In this document: in pieces, positions 1 through 4,853 of the stretch
Numbering within the stretch: the first letter of the stretch is position 1
How the letters are laid out: the number at the start of each line of letters is the position of its first letter
Assembly: GCA_046729895.1 (NCBI GenBank)
Contig: JBKPHP010000191.1
Span: forward strand, 1-9,658
Length of the DNA stretch: 9,658 nt
Direction: 5' to 3'
DNA from: DASXBA01 sp046729895
GTDB taxonomy: Bacteria; Actinomycetota; Thermoleophilia; Solirubrobacterales; Thermoleophilaceae
Program-made: the position numbers and the translations under genes
Notes under the pieces: generated by a model
What the model was told of the DNA's origin: nothing
What the model saw: the letters and a program-made list of their open reading frames with translations, nothing else
Database searches by the model: none

Positions 1-318
1 GTGCACGGCTACGAGGAACAGCGCGGCGAACCGGACGGCGCCGTAGCTGTCGGGCGCCAACGTCTGGAGGAGAAGACGCAGCGCGAAGTCTCCGAGCGCG
101 ACCACCGGGTTCATGGCCGCGTCTGGCTCCACGAATGCCACGACCAGCACAAGCAACGTCCAGGGAAGGGCGCCCCCGGCGAGGACGGCCACCATGTCGC
201 CGCGGTCGGGCACGCTCAGGAAGAGAACCGCAAGGGTCGCCCCGGCGACCAGCGCGACCCGCACCACGGCGAACGCGAGAAATGGCTGCTTGGACTCGAT
301 GGGCAGCCGGCTGGTCAC
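1..318 (-). CDS. Membrane protein N-terminus, partial (possible sensor)
   Basis: This open frame starts at a GTG whose last bases overlap the TGA of the vanZ-like gene (GTGA, 4-base overlap). It runs 106 codons without a stop to the left edge, so the C-terminus is missing. The start VTSRLPIESKQPF is followed by at least two hydrophobic segments, about residues 14-35 (FLAFAVVRVALVAGATLAVL) and 42-63 (MVAVLAGG...LLVLVVAF). A third begins near residue 90 (VRFAALFLVAV). Between them lies MNPVVALGDFALRLLLQTL. An N-terminal multi-helix membrane region of this kind often precedes sensor kinase or GGDEF modules in actinobacteria, but no such domain is inside the window, so the function stays open. 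The start overlap suggests translation coupled to the vanZ-like gene. Confidence 0.6.
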   Translation of the reverse strand, partial: MTSRLPIESKQPFLAFAVVRVALVAGATLAVLFLSVPDRGDMVAVLAGGALPWTLLVLVVAFVEPDAAMNPVVALGDFALRLLLQTLAPDSYGAVRFAALFLVAVH

Positions 319-692
319 GCCGCCGCCCTCCGCCTCGCTCGCAGGCCGAGCCCGGCGGTCGCAGCGCCGGCGGTGTCCACGACCCAGTCCAGCGCGTTGC
401 CCGAGCGGCCCTCGACGAAGGTCTGGTGGTACTCGTCGGTAATGGCATAGAGCGAGGACAGGATGAAGGCCGCGATGGCCGCGTGCCCGGAATCCATGCG
501 CGTGCGAAGCGCACGCCACCAGAGGAGCGCGAGCAGCGCGTACTCGCCGAAGTGCACGGCCTTCCGCCCGATCGTGTCGGCCAGGCCGAGACCGGTGTCG
601 AGGCTGGGCTGGGCGGAGAGCGCGAAGATCACCGCCATGAGCACGAGGGGCGGTGCCCACGGATCCAGCCGTCGGAGGCGCGTCACGCGCAT
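315..692 (-). CDS. VanZ-like family membrane protein
   Basis: A 125-residue protein with the VanZ-like family pattern: a first hydrophobic helix ending in FALSAQPS (about residues 16-29), then the conserved KAVHFGEYALLALL (about 44-57), then YAITDEYHQTFVEGRSGNALD (in pieces: DEYHQ, FVEGR, then D), and a last helix WVVDTAGAATAGLGL before a basic tail. VanZ of Tn1546 gives low-level teicoplanin resistance, but most family members are of unknown function, so resistance should not be assumed. The annotated ATG is at 690-692. A TACGGT box on the minus strand (698-693) touches that ATG and lies exactly 6 bases before a GTG at 686-684, so a leaderless start there (123 residues) is a serious alternative. 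It overlaps the next gene downstream by 4 bases and diverges from the Rrf2 gene. Confidence 0.88.
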   Translation of the reverse strand: MRVTRLRRLDPWAPPLVLMAVIFALSAQPSLDTGLGLADTIGRKAVHFGEYALLALLWWRALRTRMDSGHAAIAAFILSSLYAITDEYHQTFVEGRSGNALDWVVDTAGAATAGLGLRARRRAAA

Positions 693-702
693 ACCGTAGA
701 GT
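693..702. promoter_or_regulatory. Overlapping divergent -10 boxes between vanZ-like and rrf2
   Basis: On the plus strand TAGAGT (697-702) lies 8 bases before the rrf2 GTG at 711. On the minus strand TACGGT (698-693) lies directly before the vanZ-like ATG and 6 bases before an in-frame GTG. The two hexamers share the TA at 697-698. Neither gene has a Shine-Dalgarno sequence in the 18-bp gap. The -35 regions would fall inside the opposing coding sequence and show no strong TTGACA match. Both boxes are inferred from pattern and position only. Confidence 0.5.
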
Positions 703-710
703 CAGGCGGC

Positions 711-1112
711 GTGCTGGTCATCACCTCGAAGTCCCCCTACGCGGTTCGGGCGCTCGCCGAGCTCGCGCGGCGTGGGGGTGGCGCGCCCGTGCCGATCGGC
801 GAGATCGCGAGGGCTCGAGACATCCCGGTGCAGTTCCTGGAGGGACTGTTCGCCACCCTCCGCCGCGGCGGCATCCTCCAGAGCCAGCGCGGCGTGAAGG
901 GCGGCTACTCGTTCGCCCGCCAACCAGCGGAGATCCCCGTGCTGGAGGTCGTGGAGCTGCTCGAGGGGGAGCTCGGCGCGGACGCCGCCGAAGCCGGCCC
1001 GCCCTGGACGGAGGTGGCGGACGCTGTCCGGGGTGTGCTGGCCGGCACCACCATCGCTACCGTGGCGGAGCACGAGGCGCAGGCCGCGGGCGCTCAGATG
1101 TATTACATCTAG
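711..1112 (+). CDS. Rrf2-family transcriptional regulator, CymR-like
   Basis: A 133-residue protein with the Rrf2 layout: the N-terminal SPYAVRALAELA helix (about residues 8-19), a winged helix-turn-helix with EIARARDIPVQFLEGLFATL (in parts, about 30-50), the diagnostic wing SQRGVKGGYSFAR (about 57-69), and a dimerisation helix starting PVLEVVELLEG. There is no cysteine at all, so it cannot bind an Fe-S cluster the way IscR or NsrR do. The C-terminal DAVRGVLAGTT ... QMYYI resembles, from memory, the end of Bacillus CymR (DAVKEVLDSTT ... YMFYI), the cysteine-metabolism repressor that works with CysK. cysK and cysE lie 4.35 kb downstream, which supports a role in cysteine control. The GTG at 711 is chosen because the family N-terminus starts here and a TAGAGT box sits 8 bases upstream. 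An upstream extension of the frame to 135 only shadows the vanZ-like gene. Confidence 0.9.
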   Translation: MLVITSKSPYAVRALAELARRGGGAPVPIGEIARARDIPVQFLEGLFATLRRGGILQSQRGVKGGYSFARQPAEIPVLEVVELLEGELGADAAEAGPPWTEVADAVRGVLAGTTIATVAEHEAQAAGAQMYYI

Positions 1113-1286
1113 AAGCGGGGGCGTACTAGAGCCAGATTCGGCTCGCCAGAGCGGATTCGACCGCTGGGGGACCGCTCGGGACCGCCGGGACAGGGGTGTC
1201 GACTGCACCGCGAGTGCAACGCGGGGGCGGCCGCCGCTCCCACTGCTACGGTCGCCGCGACGTTGACGACCAACCGGAGAGGACCC
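1113..1286. other. Intergenic stretch between rrf2 and the acidic unknown gene
   Basis: No credible gene is seen. A short inverted pair, GAGCC (1129-1133) and GGCTC (1140-1144) with a 6-base loop, follows the rrf2 stop. It has no T-run, so it is at best a weak terminator candidate. TACGGT at 1247-1252 is a possible -10 box for the next gene, which would give an untranslated leader of roughly 27 bases carrying its Shine-Dalgarno sequence. Confidence 0.35.
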
Positions 1287-1652
1287 ATGACCGACGACAT
1301 CCCTCCCAGCCTGCGCCTCGCGGACCTCGCGTTCGACAGTCCGCTCATGGCCGCGTTCCGCGACTATCTCGCCCGTGTTGAGATGTTCCACAGGATCACC
1401 GACCACGACCGGGATGTGACCTTCGAGGCGCTCCAGAACGACGAAGCGTGGCCAGCCGCCGGGAAGGAATGGGACGAGCTTCCCGAGGACGAAAAGTCCA
1501 AGGTCCGCGACCAGATCTCGGACGAGATCTACCAAGCGGCCAGGGTCGGCGGGCAGATGACGGCCGCGACGTTGCGGACGATCGGGCAGGAACCGGACGA
1601 GTTCGTCGACGGACCGCCCGACATCCTCCTAAGGGACGGGCAGGCCGCCTAG
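1287..1652 (+). CDS. Small acidic protein of unknown function
   Basis: A 121-residue soluble protein, rich in Asp and Glu, with no signal peptide, membrane segment or cysteine. It begins MTDDIPPSLRLADLAFDSPL and seems mostly helical (LMAAFRDYLARVEMFHRI, then EWDELPEDEKSKVRDQISDEI). I do not recognise the family. The WDELPEDEKSKVR stretch is the kind of linker seen in small actinobacterial conserved hypotheticals. The ATG at 1287 is chosen over the in-frame TTG at 1263 because GGAGAGGA (1276-1283) gives a good Shine-Dalgarno match, with GGAG 7 bases from the ATG. Codon third positions are GC-rich as in the neighbours, so it looks like a real expressed gene. It stands alone, downstream of rrf2 on the same strand. 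Confidence 0.7.
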   Translation: MTDDIPPSLRLADLAFDSPLMAAFRDYLARVEMFHRITDHDRDVTFEALQNDEAWPAAGKEWDELPEDEKSKVRDQISDEIYQAARVGGQMTAATLRTIGQEPDEFVDGPPDILLRDGQAA

Positions 1653-1732
1653 GGCACCAAGGTGGACAAGTCGGTACCCCTTGCCCTGCGCGGCGGGCTA
1701 CTGGCACCAGCTTCCGAGTTAGCCCAGCCCCG

Positions 1733-1750
1733 CGTAGGCTCTGCCAATGG
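1733..1750 (+). repeat. Start-region repeat, copy 1 (CGTAGGCTCTGCCAATGG)
   Basis: This 18-base element recurs at 3073-3090 (two changes) and 4031-4048 (one change). The upstream flank is also similar in all three (a CCG..NAGT stretch, then C-rich sequence). It reads as a -10-like TAGGCT (1735-1740), six bases CTGCCA, then ATG at 1747, the leaderless-gene pattern. In the other two copies the same codon is ATA and ACG. In copy 1 the matching C-terminal coding segment is not nearby but about 670 bases on, at 2414-2549, with the LPxTG gene between. Confidence 0.75.
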
Positions 1751-1872
1751 CAGTCGCCATTCCTGCCGGTGCCTTCTCCCAAGCCCCCGAAGTTTGGCCC
1801 GAGCGCCCCGGATGGTTTAGGTTCGCCTTGCAGGTTGGTTGGAATCGGCGGTCTCGCGGTCTTTTGAACTGA
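1747..1872 (+). CDS. Possible small leaderless ORF (41 residues)
   Basis: This ORF begins at the ATG of repeat copy 1, six bases after TAGGCT, and stops at TGA 1870-1872. The peptide MAVAIPAGAFSQAPEVWPER... has no domain I recognise. It does not match the N-terminal parts that can be read in copies 2 and 3, so the frame after the ATG may have been replaced by unrelated sequence. The LPxTG gene starts 47 bases downstream. A real product is possible because the start signal is intact, but nothing else supports it. Confidence 0.25.
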   Translation: MAVAIPAGAFSQAPEVWPERPGWFRFALQVGWNRRSRGLLN

Positions 1873-1919
1873 CCTCGAAGACGGGGGCGGGCGCTCAACA
1901 CCCGGGGAGAGGAGGCGAG

Positions 1920-2405
1920 GTGAGCAAGCGACAGACGGCGGCGGTGGTGGCGACGGGCCTGGTGGCGGGCGCCTTGGTTGGCGCGGCACCGGCTGCCGCG
2001 GCCACTGCCTCGATAAGCGTGTCCCCGGCTTCAGTCGCAGCAGGCGGCACCGTGACTGTCTCGGGCTCCGCAGCGGGCGGTTGTCCTCAGGGATCGCAGG
2101 TGACGCTGATCTCGCAAGCGTTCAGCGCACAACACGAGTTCGCCGGCGTGCCGGCGATTTTCGCGACCACCGGCCCAGGTGGCAGCTTCTCGACCAGCAC
2201 GCAGATCCCGAGCAACCGCGCTGCCGGAAGCTACACGGTGAGCGGGCGCTGCGGTGGAGGCAATCTCGGCAAGCAGGCGACGCTTCGAGTGACTGCCGGC
2301 AGCGCCACGCTACCCCGCACGGGCTCCGCCGCTTGGCTCCTGGGCGGCATAGGCGTCGTTCTGCTCGCTTCGGGCCTCGCGGTCCGTCGCTTCGCCGCTT
2401 CTTAG
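1920..2405 (+). CDS. Secreted LPxTG cell-wall-anchored protein, Ig-like
   Basis: A 161-residue exported protein. The GTG start at 1920 follows a strong purine run, GGAGAGGAGG (1906-1915). Residues 1-28 are a signal peptide: SKRQ, a hydrophobic core (AAVVATGLVAGALVGAA) and an AxA-type cleavage region (PAAAATA). Residues about 29-125 look like one Ig-like beta domain: ISVSPASVAAGGTVTVSGS opens it and AAGSYTVSGRCGGG lies near the end. Two cysteines (in GGCPQG and GRCGGG) could form a disulfide. The C-terminus is a complete sortase signal: LPRTG (131-135), a hydrophobic helix (WLLGGIGVVLLASGLAV) and the basic tail RRFAAS. It should be cut between T and G and linked to the cell wall. No sortase gene is in the window. 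Its ligand or role is unknown. Confidence 0.85.
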   Translation: MSKRQTAAVVATGLVAGALVGAAPAAAATASISVSPASVAAGGTVTVSGSAAGGCPQGSQVTLISQAFSAQHEFAGVPAIFATTGPGGSFSTSTQIPSNRAAGSYTVSGRCGGGNLGKQATLRVTAGSATLPRTGSAAWLLGGIGVVLLASGLAVRRFAAS

Positions 2406-2413
2406 CTCCTCAC

Positions 2414-2549
2414 AGCCGGCAGCGCCGCGAGTTCCACGAGGCGCTCCTCGACGCCGACAGCTTCGAGGACCTGCCCGGGAAGTGGCAGGGGGCGATCCTC
2501 GAGGCAGAGGGGAACCGGCCCAAGCGGCGGCGGGTTACGAGAGGACTAA
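2414..2549 (+). pseudogene. Decayed small-gene family, copy 1 (C-terminal part)
   Basis: In frame from about 2417 this reads RQRREFHEALLDADSF, then EDLPGKWQGAILEAEGNRPK, matching copies 2 and 3. The 3' end differs from the family ending (V-T-G-D/E-stop): one extra base near 2536-2545 moves the stop TAA (2547-2549) out of frame, and the frame then runs on into unrelated sequence. No N-terminal part or start region adjoins it, because the LPxTG stop is only a few bases upstream. The matching start-region element lies at 1733-1750. I do not recognise the family. The shared core is roughly REFHEPLLDADSFEDLPGKW. Confidence 0.6.
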
Positions 2550-2607
2550 CGCCTCGCGGCCATCGAGCGGCGCTAAAGGACCTATGCCGCCGTCAGGTGA
2601 GGTGGGG
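2550..2607. other. Short spacer between copy 1 and the DUF4242 gene end
   Basis: The spacer separates the convergent 3' ends of repeat copy 1 and the DUF4242 gene. I see no clear hairpin with a T-run and no ORF of its own. Confidence 0.3.
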
Positions 2608-2904
2608 TTACGCGGACGCGGGCTCGGGATCCGGCCGCACGATGACTGTCTCGGCGACTGGGATGACCTCGTCGACCGGCAGGTCAGCGACCTCCGCGTG
2701 CTTGCGGATCGCCTCCGGGCTGCTCGCCTGGTAGATGCAGACCGTGCCGACGGAGCCATCATCCTCGGCAAGGGCGTAGCTGCGGATCCAGCGGATGTCC
2801 TCGGGCATCTGCTCATCGCCGACCTGCAGCGAACGTTCCCCCGCCTCCTGCAGATCAGCGGGCGTGCGCCAGCCGCGCCGTCGGAGGATCGCGTAGGTGT
2901 TCAT
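2608..2904 (-). CDS. DUF4242 family protein (SCO4226-like)
   Basis: A 98-residue protein starting MNTYAILRRRGW and reading through MPEDIRWIRSYALAEDDG, VGTVCIYQASSPEAIRKHA and DLPVDEVIPVAETVIVRPD. This is the DUF4242 pattern: a small ferredoxin-like alpha/beta fold with the conserved RSYVLxEDDG, CIYQAxSPEAIRxHA and ADLPVDEI blocks. Streptomyces SCO4226 of this family has been described as a nickel-binding protein; whether this one binds metal cannot be told from sequence. The start at 2904 is chosen over the upstream ATG at 2946 because the family begins with M(N/P)xYAI and because GAAAGG (2917-2912, minus strand) lies 7 bases before it. The extra 14 codons would fall in the leader. It is monocistronic, with a TTGACA promoter upstream. 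Confidence 0.88.
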   Translation of the reverse strand: MNTYAILRRRGWRTPADLQEAGERSLQVGDEQMPEDIRWIRSYALAEDDGSVGTVCIYQASSPEAIRKHAEVADLPVDEVIPVAETVIVRPDPEPASA

Positions 2905-2937
2905 GGGGCCGCCTTTCGGTAGTTGCCGTCTGGGGCC

Positions 2938-2966
2938 ATTCGACACCGGGCCAAAATCGCTGTCAA
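2938..2966 (-). promoter_or_regulatory. Sigma70-type promoter for the DUF4242 gene
   Basis: On the minus strand TTGACA (2966-2961), a 17-base spacer and TCGAAT (2943-2938) form a good -35/-10 pair. Transcription would start near 2931, giving a leader of about 27 bases that includes the GAAAGG ribosome-binding site. The -35 is a perfect match; the -10 has C in place of the usual A at position 2. Confidence 0.55.
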
Positions 2967-3072
2967 GGCTCGACGGCCGACGTGCGGCCCGGCGCCGCGC
3001 GGGGGCGGCGTTCGCCGCCGTCGAGAAGGGCTACTCGACAGACTGACGGCATCCGCCAACTAGTTCCCTCAC

Positions 3073-3263
3073 CGTAGGGTCTGCCAATAGTGAGTGGTGG
3101 CGTCGCGAGGAGAGATAAGGAGCGACCGGAACCGGCAGCGGCACGAGTCCATGGGCCGCTGCTCGACGCCAGCGGCTTCGAGGACTTGCCTGGGAAGTGG
3201 TAGGCAGTGATGCTCGAGGCGAAACAGAACCGGCCGAGGCTGCGGCTGGTCACCGGGGAGTAG
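3073..3263 (+). pseudogene. Decayed small-gene family, copy 2 (start lost, nonsense stop)
   Basis: This is the most complete copy. CGTAGGGTCTGCCA (3073-3086) is followed by ATA at 3087 where copy 1 has ATG. From there 59 codons are in frame to a TAG at 3261-3263, with one internal stop, TAG at 3201-3203, where copy 1 has the Gln codon CAG after FEDLPGKW. Readable parts are GPLLDASGFEDLPGKW, then AVMLEAKQNRPRLRLVTGE. Two independent lesions (ATG to ATA, CAG to TAG) in an otherwise open frame indicate a recent pseudogene. A GTG at 3090 could still start a 37-residue truncated peptide. The 418-base gap 2947-3364 holds this copy and the DUF4242 promoter, and nothing else that I can recognise. Confidence 0.7.
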
Positions 3264-3364
3264 CTGCGTCCACTTTCCCGATCAACGGCAGAGCGCCTCG
3301 AGCGGCACGAGGACCGATGAGCGAGAGTGAGATGCCCGATCAGGTGCGCCTCGGCGCTAGTCCG

Positions 3365-3976
3365 TCAGCGGGCGAGGCAGGAGGCGATTGCAACGAAGGA
3401 TACGGTTCCAACCCCCCCGGGTGGGTTGTATCCAGCGGCGAACCAATCCTCGGTAACCAGGCGTGGCCCGCTCGACTGAATCTGGAGATCGGAGTTGTCG
3501 TTGGGGAACGAGAGTCCGATCCAGGAGCCCCCACCGCTGATCAGTTTCTGCCCGGGACCGCAGCGGGCGATTGAGCCCCTGCCCTGGCCATCTGGCACGT
3601 CCACGATATCGCCCAGCCGCATGTCGATAGTGCCGACCTCTTCGGAGCCAATCGCGCCGTTCGAGACGGTCCCTGCCGTCGAGGCCGAACCTGCGGTCGC
3701 CGCCCGGGGTACCTGACCGAGCGTCGACTCGTTGATGTCGGCTCCGAGCAGCGCATCAAGCGCCACGTCCCGACTTCGGATGGTGCTGTTGCGTATGTCG
3801 CGGCCACGGACCTGGCTGTTGCGGATGTCCTTGCTGCGGACGGTGTTGTTCTTGATCTCGCGGCTGTCGATCGAGCCGGTGGCCAGCCCGTAGGACGTAC
3901 CGCCGAGCACGACGAATAGGCAGATGGTCGAGACGACATTGGCGTAGCTGAGGCGAGAGCGGAGCTTCGATGCCAT
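3365..3976 (-). CDS. Exported decapeptide-repeat protein of unknown function
   Basis: A 203-residue protein. Residues 1-32 are MASKLRSRLSYANVV followed by a hydrophobic segment (STICLFVVLGGTSYGLA), an uncleaved anchor or signal peptide of a type common in Solirubrobacterales-like proteins. Residues 33-72 are four decapeptide repeats of pattern N-S/N-T/Q-V/I-R-S/G-R/K-D-I-R, the first degenerate. A Ser/Gly/Ala linker follows (GSASTAGTVSNGAIGSEE), then a C-terminal domain with two cysteines (RCGPGQKLISGGGSW ... ASCLAR) that probably pair. The sequence IQSSGPR...WFAAGYNPPGG is typical of this secreted domain family, whose role is unknown. The ATG at 3976 is chosen because GGAAGG (3989-3984) lies 7 bases before it. 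An in-frame ATG at 4006 would add 10 residues but would sit almost at the predicted transcript start. Confidence 0.75.
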   Translation of the reverse strand: MASKLRSRLSYANVVSTICLFVVLGGTSYGLATGSIDSREIKNNTVRSKDIRNSQVRGRDIRNSTIRSRDVALDALLGADINESTLGQVPRAATAGSASTAGTVSNGAIGSEEVGTIDMRLGDIVDVPDGQGRGSIARCGPGQKLISGGGSWIGLSFPNDNSDLQIQSSGPRLVTEDWFAAGYNPPGGVGTVSFVAIASCLAR

Positions 3977-4016
3977 GGCCGATCCTTCCGTTGGGGCAAG
4001 CGACATTCGTCCGCCG

Positions 4017-4045
4017 AGTATCCCGTCCCACGTAGGCTCTGCCAA
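4017..4045 (-). promoter_or_regulatory. Promoter of the decapeptide-repeat gene, using repeat copy 3
   Basis: On the minus strand TTGGCA (4045-4040), a 17-base spacer and GATACT (4022-4017) form a good -35/-10 pair. Transcription would start near 4010, about 34 bases before the ATG. The TTGGCA is the reverse complement of the TGCCAA in the start-region repeat, so the same bases hold the spacer and start-codon position of the rightward decayed gene. Confidence 0.55.
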
Positions 4046-4246
4046 CGGCGAGGGCCGGAGCTCAGCCGCCGCGTCAAGAACGTGGCCGGCTACCCGCCCG
4101 GCGTGGACATGGACGACCGCAGCGGCGCGAGTTCCATGAGCCGCTGCTCGACGCCGACAGCTTCGAGGACTTGCCTGGGAAGCAGCGCGGCGATCCTCAA
4201 GGCGGAAGCCGAACGGCCGCAACTCCGCGTCGTCACCGGCGACTAG
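4031..4246 (+). pseudogene. Decayed small-gene family, copy 3 (start lost, frameshift)
   Basis: CGTAGGCTCTGCCA (4031-4044) is followed by ACG at 4045 where copy 1 has ATG. From there the frame is open through RPQRREFHEPLL, then DADSFEDLPGK. Compared with copy 1, two bases net are missing after the Lys codon (near 4180-4190), and the homology continues in another frame as AILKAEAERPQLRVVTGD with its TAG at 4244-4246. The N-terminal third does not align clearly with copy 2 and is probably poorly conserved. The two lesions (ATG to ACG, frameshift) differ from those of copies 1 and 2, so each copy decayed independently. Confidence 0.7.
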
Positions 4247-4418
4247 CGCCAGCCCGCCTGTCAGCGCCAGACGAGCCGCCGGAGGACGACGGCTTGGACG
4301 ACCTCTCCGACGAGGAGCTCCCCCAGCCGGTCTCTGCGCTCGAGCCGCTCAGATCCGGTGCACGACTAGCGACGGCTGTACGTGCACTAAGCGAAACGGC
4401 TAAGCGAAGTCGCCACGG
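4247..4418. other. Non-coding stretch with short direct repeats
   Basis: No convincing gene is seen. ACGGCT occurs at 4372, 4396, 4415 and 4435 (starts about 19-24 bases apart), the last two overlapping or inside the end of the NTF2-like gene. CTAAGCGAA occurs twice, at 4387-4395 and 4400-4408. The reading PPEDDGLDDLSDEELPQ near 4274-4324 has a coding flavour and may be a fragment of a lost gene, but it has no start or family match that I can name. Confidence 0.35.
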
Positions 4419-4853
4419 CTACTCCGCAAGTCCCACGGCTTCGAGGGCTTCCTCGCGATCGAGAAAGGCCTGGACGCGTCTGATCTTGCCGTCGACGAGG
4501 TCGTAGACGTTCGCGGTGGGGATGCCGCCGGCGGGGATAGCGGCGGCGGGGGCAGCGGCGCCGGCGGGGATGCCGCTCGCTCGCCCGGTCGCGCTGGCCC
4601 GCAGAAACGCGAGCACCTGGTTGGCGCCGACCGATTCCAAGCGTTCGATGGTCAGTTGGAAGTCAGGAATCGTGTCGCGGAGGTCGACGAAGAACCGCCG
4701 GACGGCATCCGGTCCTTCGTAGACGCCTTCGACGGCAGTCCACGGCGGCTGCAGCTGGATGTCCTCCGTGCAGCAAGCGAGGTACCGGTCGATGTCCCTC
4801 TCATTGACCGCTGCGATCGCGCTCTCCACGACCTCCACGTTCTCCTGCGACAT
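4419..4853 (-). CDS. NTF2-like / SnoaL-like family protein
   Basis: A 144-residue single-domain protein with the SnoaL-like NTF2 fold pattern: helix SQENVEVVESAIAAVNERD (residues 2-20), YLACCTEDIQLQPP, GVYEGPDAVRRFFVDLRDTI (43-62), strands LTIERLESVG and QVLAFLRASATGR, and the last strands NVYDLVDGKIRRVQAFLDREEALEAVGL (in two parts, 115-142). These proteins form a cone-shaped pocket used by isomerases, hydrolases or binding proteins, and the substrate cannot be predicted. Residues 94-112 (GIPAGAAAPAAAIPAGGIP) are a low-complexity insertion where relatives usually have a short turn between two strands. A 13-base exact direct repeat 33 bases apart (4526-4538, 4559-4571) shows it arose by an 11-codon duplication. 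The start at 4853 matches the family opening; no strong Shine-Dalgarno sequence is visible. Confidence 0.85.
   Translation of the reverse strand: MSQENVEVVESAIAAVNERDIDRYLACCTEDIQLQPPWTAVEGVYEGPDAVRRFFVDLRDTIPDFQLTIERLESVGANQVLAFLRASATGRASGIPAGAAAPAAAIPAGGIPTANVYDLVDGKIRRVQAFLDREEALEAVGLAE
4526..4571 (-). repeat. In-frame 33-base-period repeat inside the NTF2-like gene
   Basis: CGCCGGCGGGGAT occurs exactly at 4526-4538 and 4559-4571, with GCGGCGG-rich sequence between. The period is 33 bases, so the reading frame is kept and the product gains an Ala/Pro/Gly-rich stretch. Confidence 0.7.

Noticed and set aside
315..692. Teicoplanin resistance by the VanZ-like protein
   Set aside because: Family membership is clear, but most members have no known role in resistance and no van genes are nearby.
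135..1112. Long N-terminal extension of the Rrf2 frame
   Set aside because: Residues before position 711 translate the antisense of the vanZ-like gene, and the family N-terminus begins at 711.
1129..1144. Rho-independent terminator after rrf2
   Set aside because: The stem is only five base pairs and has no T-run.
702..1535. 277-codon minus-strand ORF across rrf2 and the acidic gene
   Set aside because: It spans two plus-strand genes, one with a clear family and one with a good ribosome-binding site, and shows no motif of its own.
2081..2734. 217-codon ORF over the LPxTG gene end and copy 1
   Set aside because: The first part is a frame shadow of the LPxTG gene; only the section 2414-2549 is homologous to anything, and it is described as a decayed copy.
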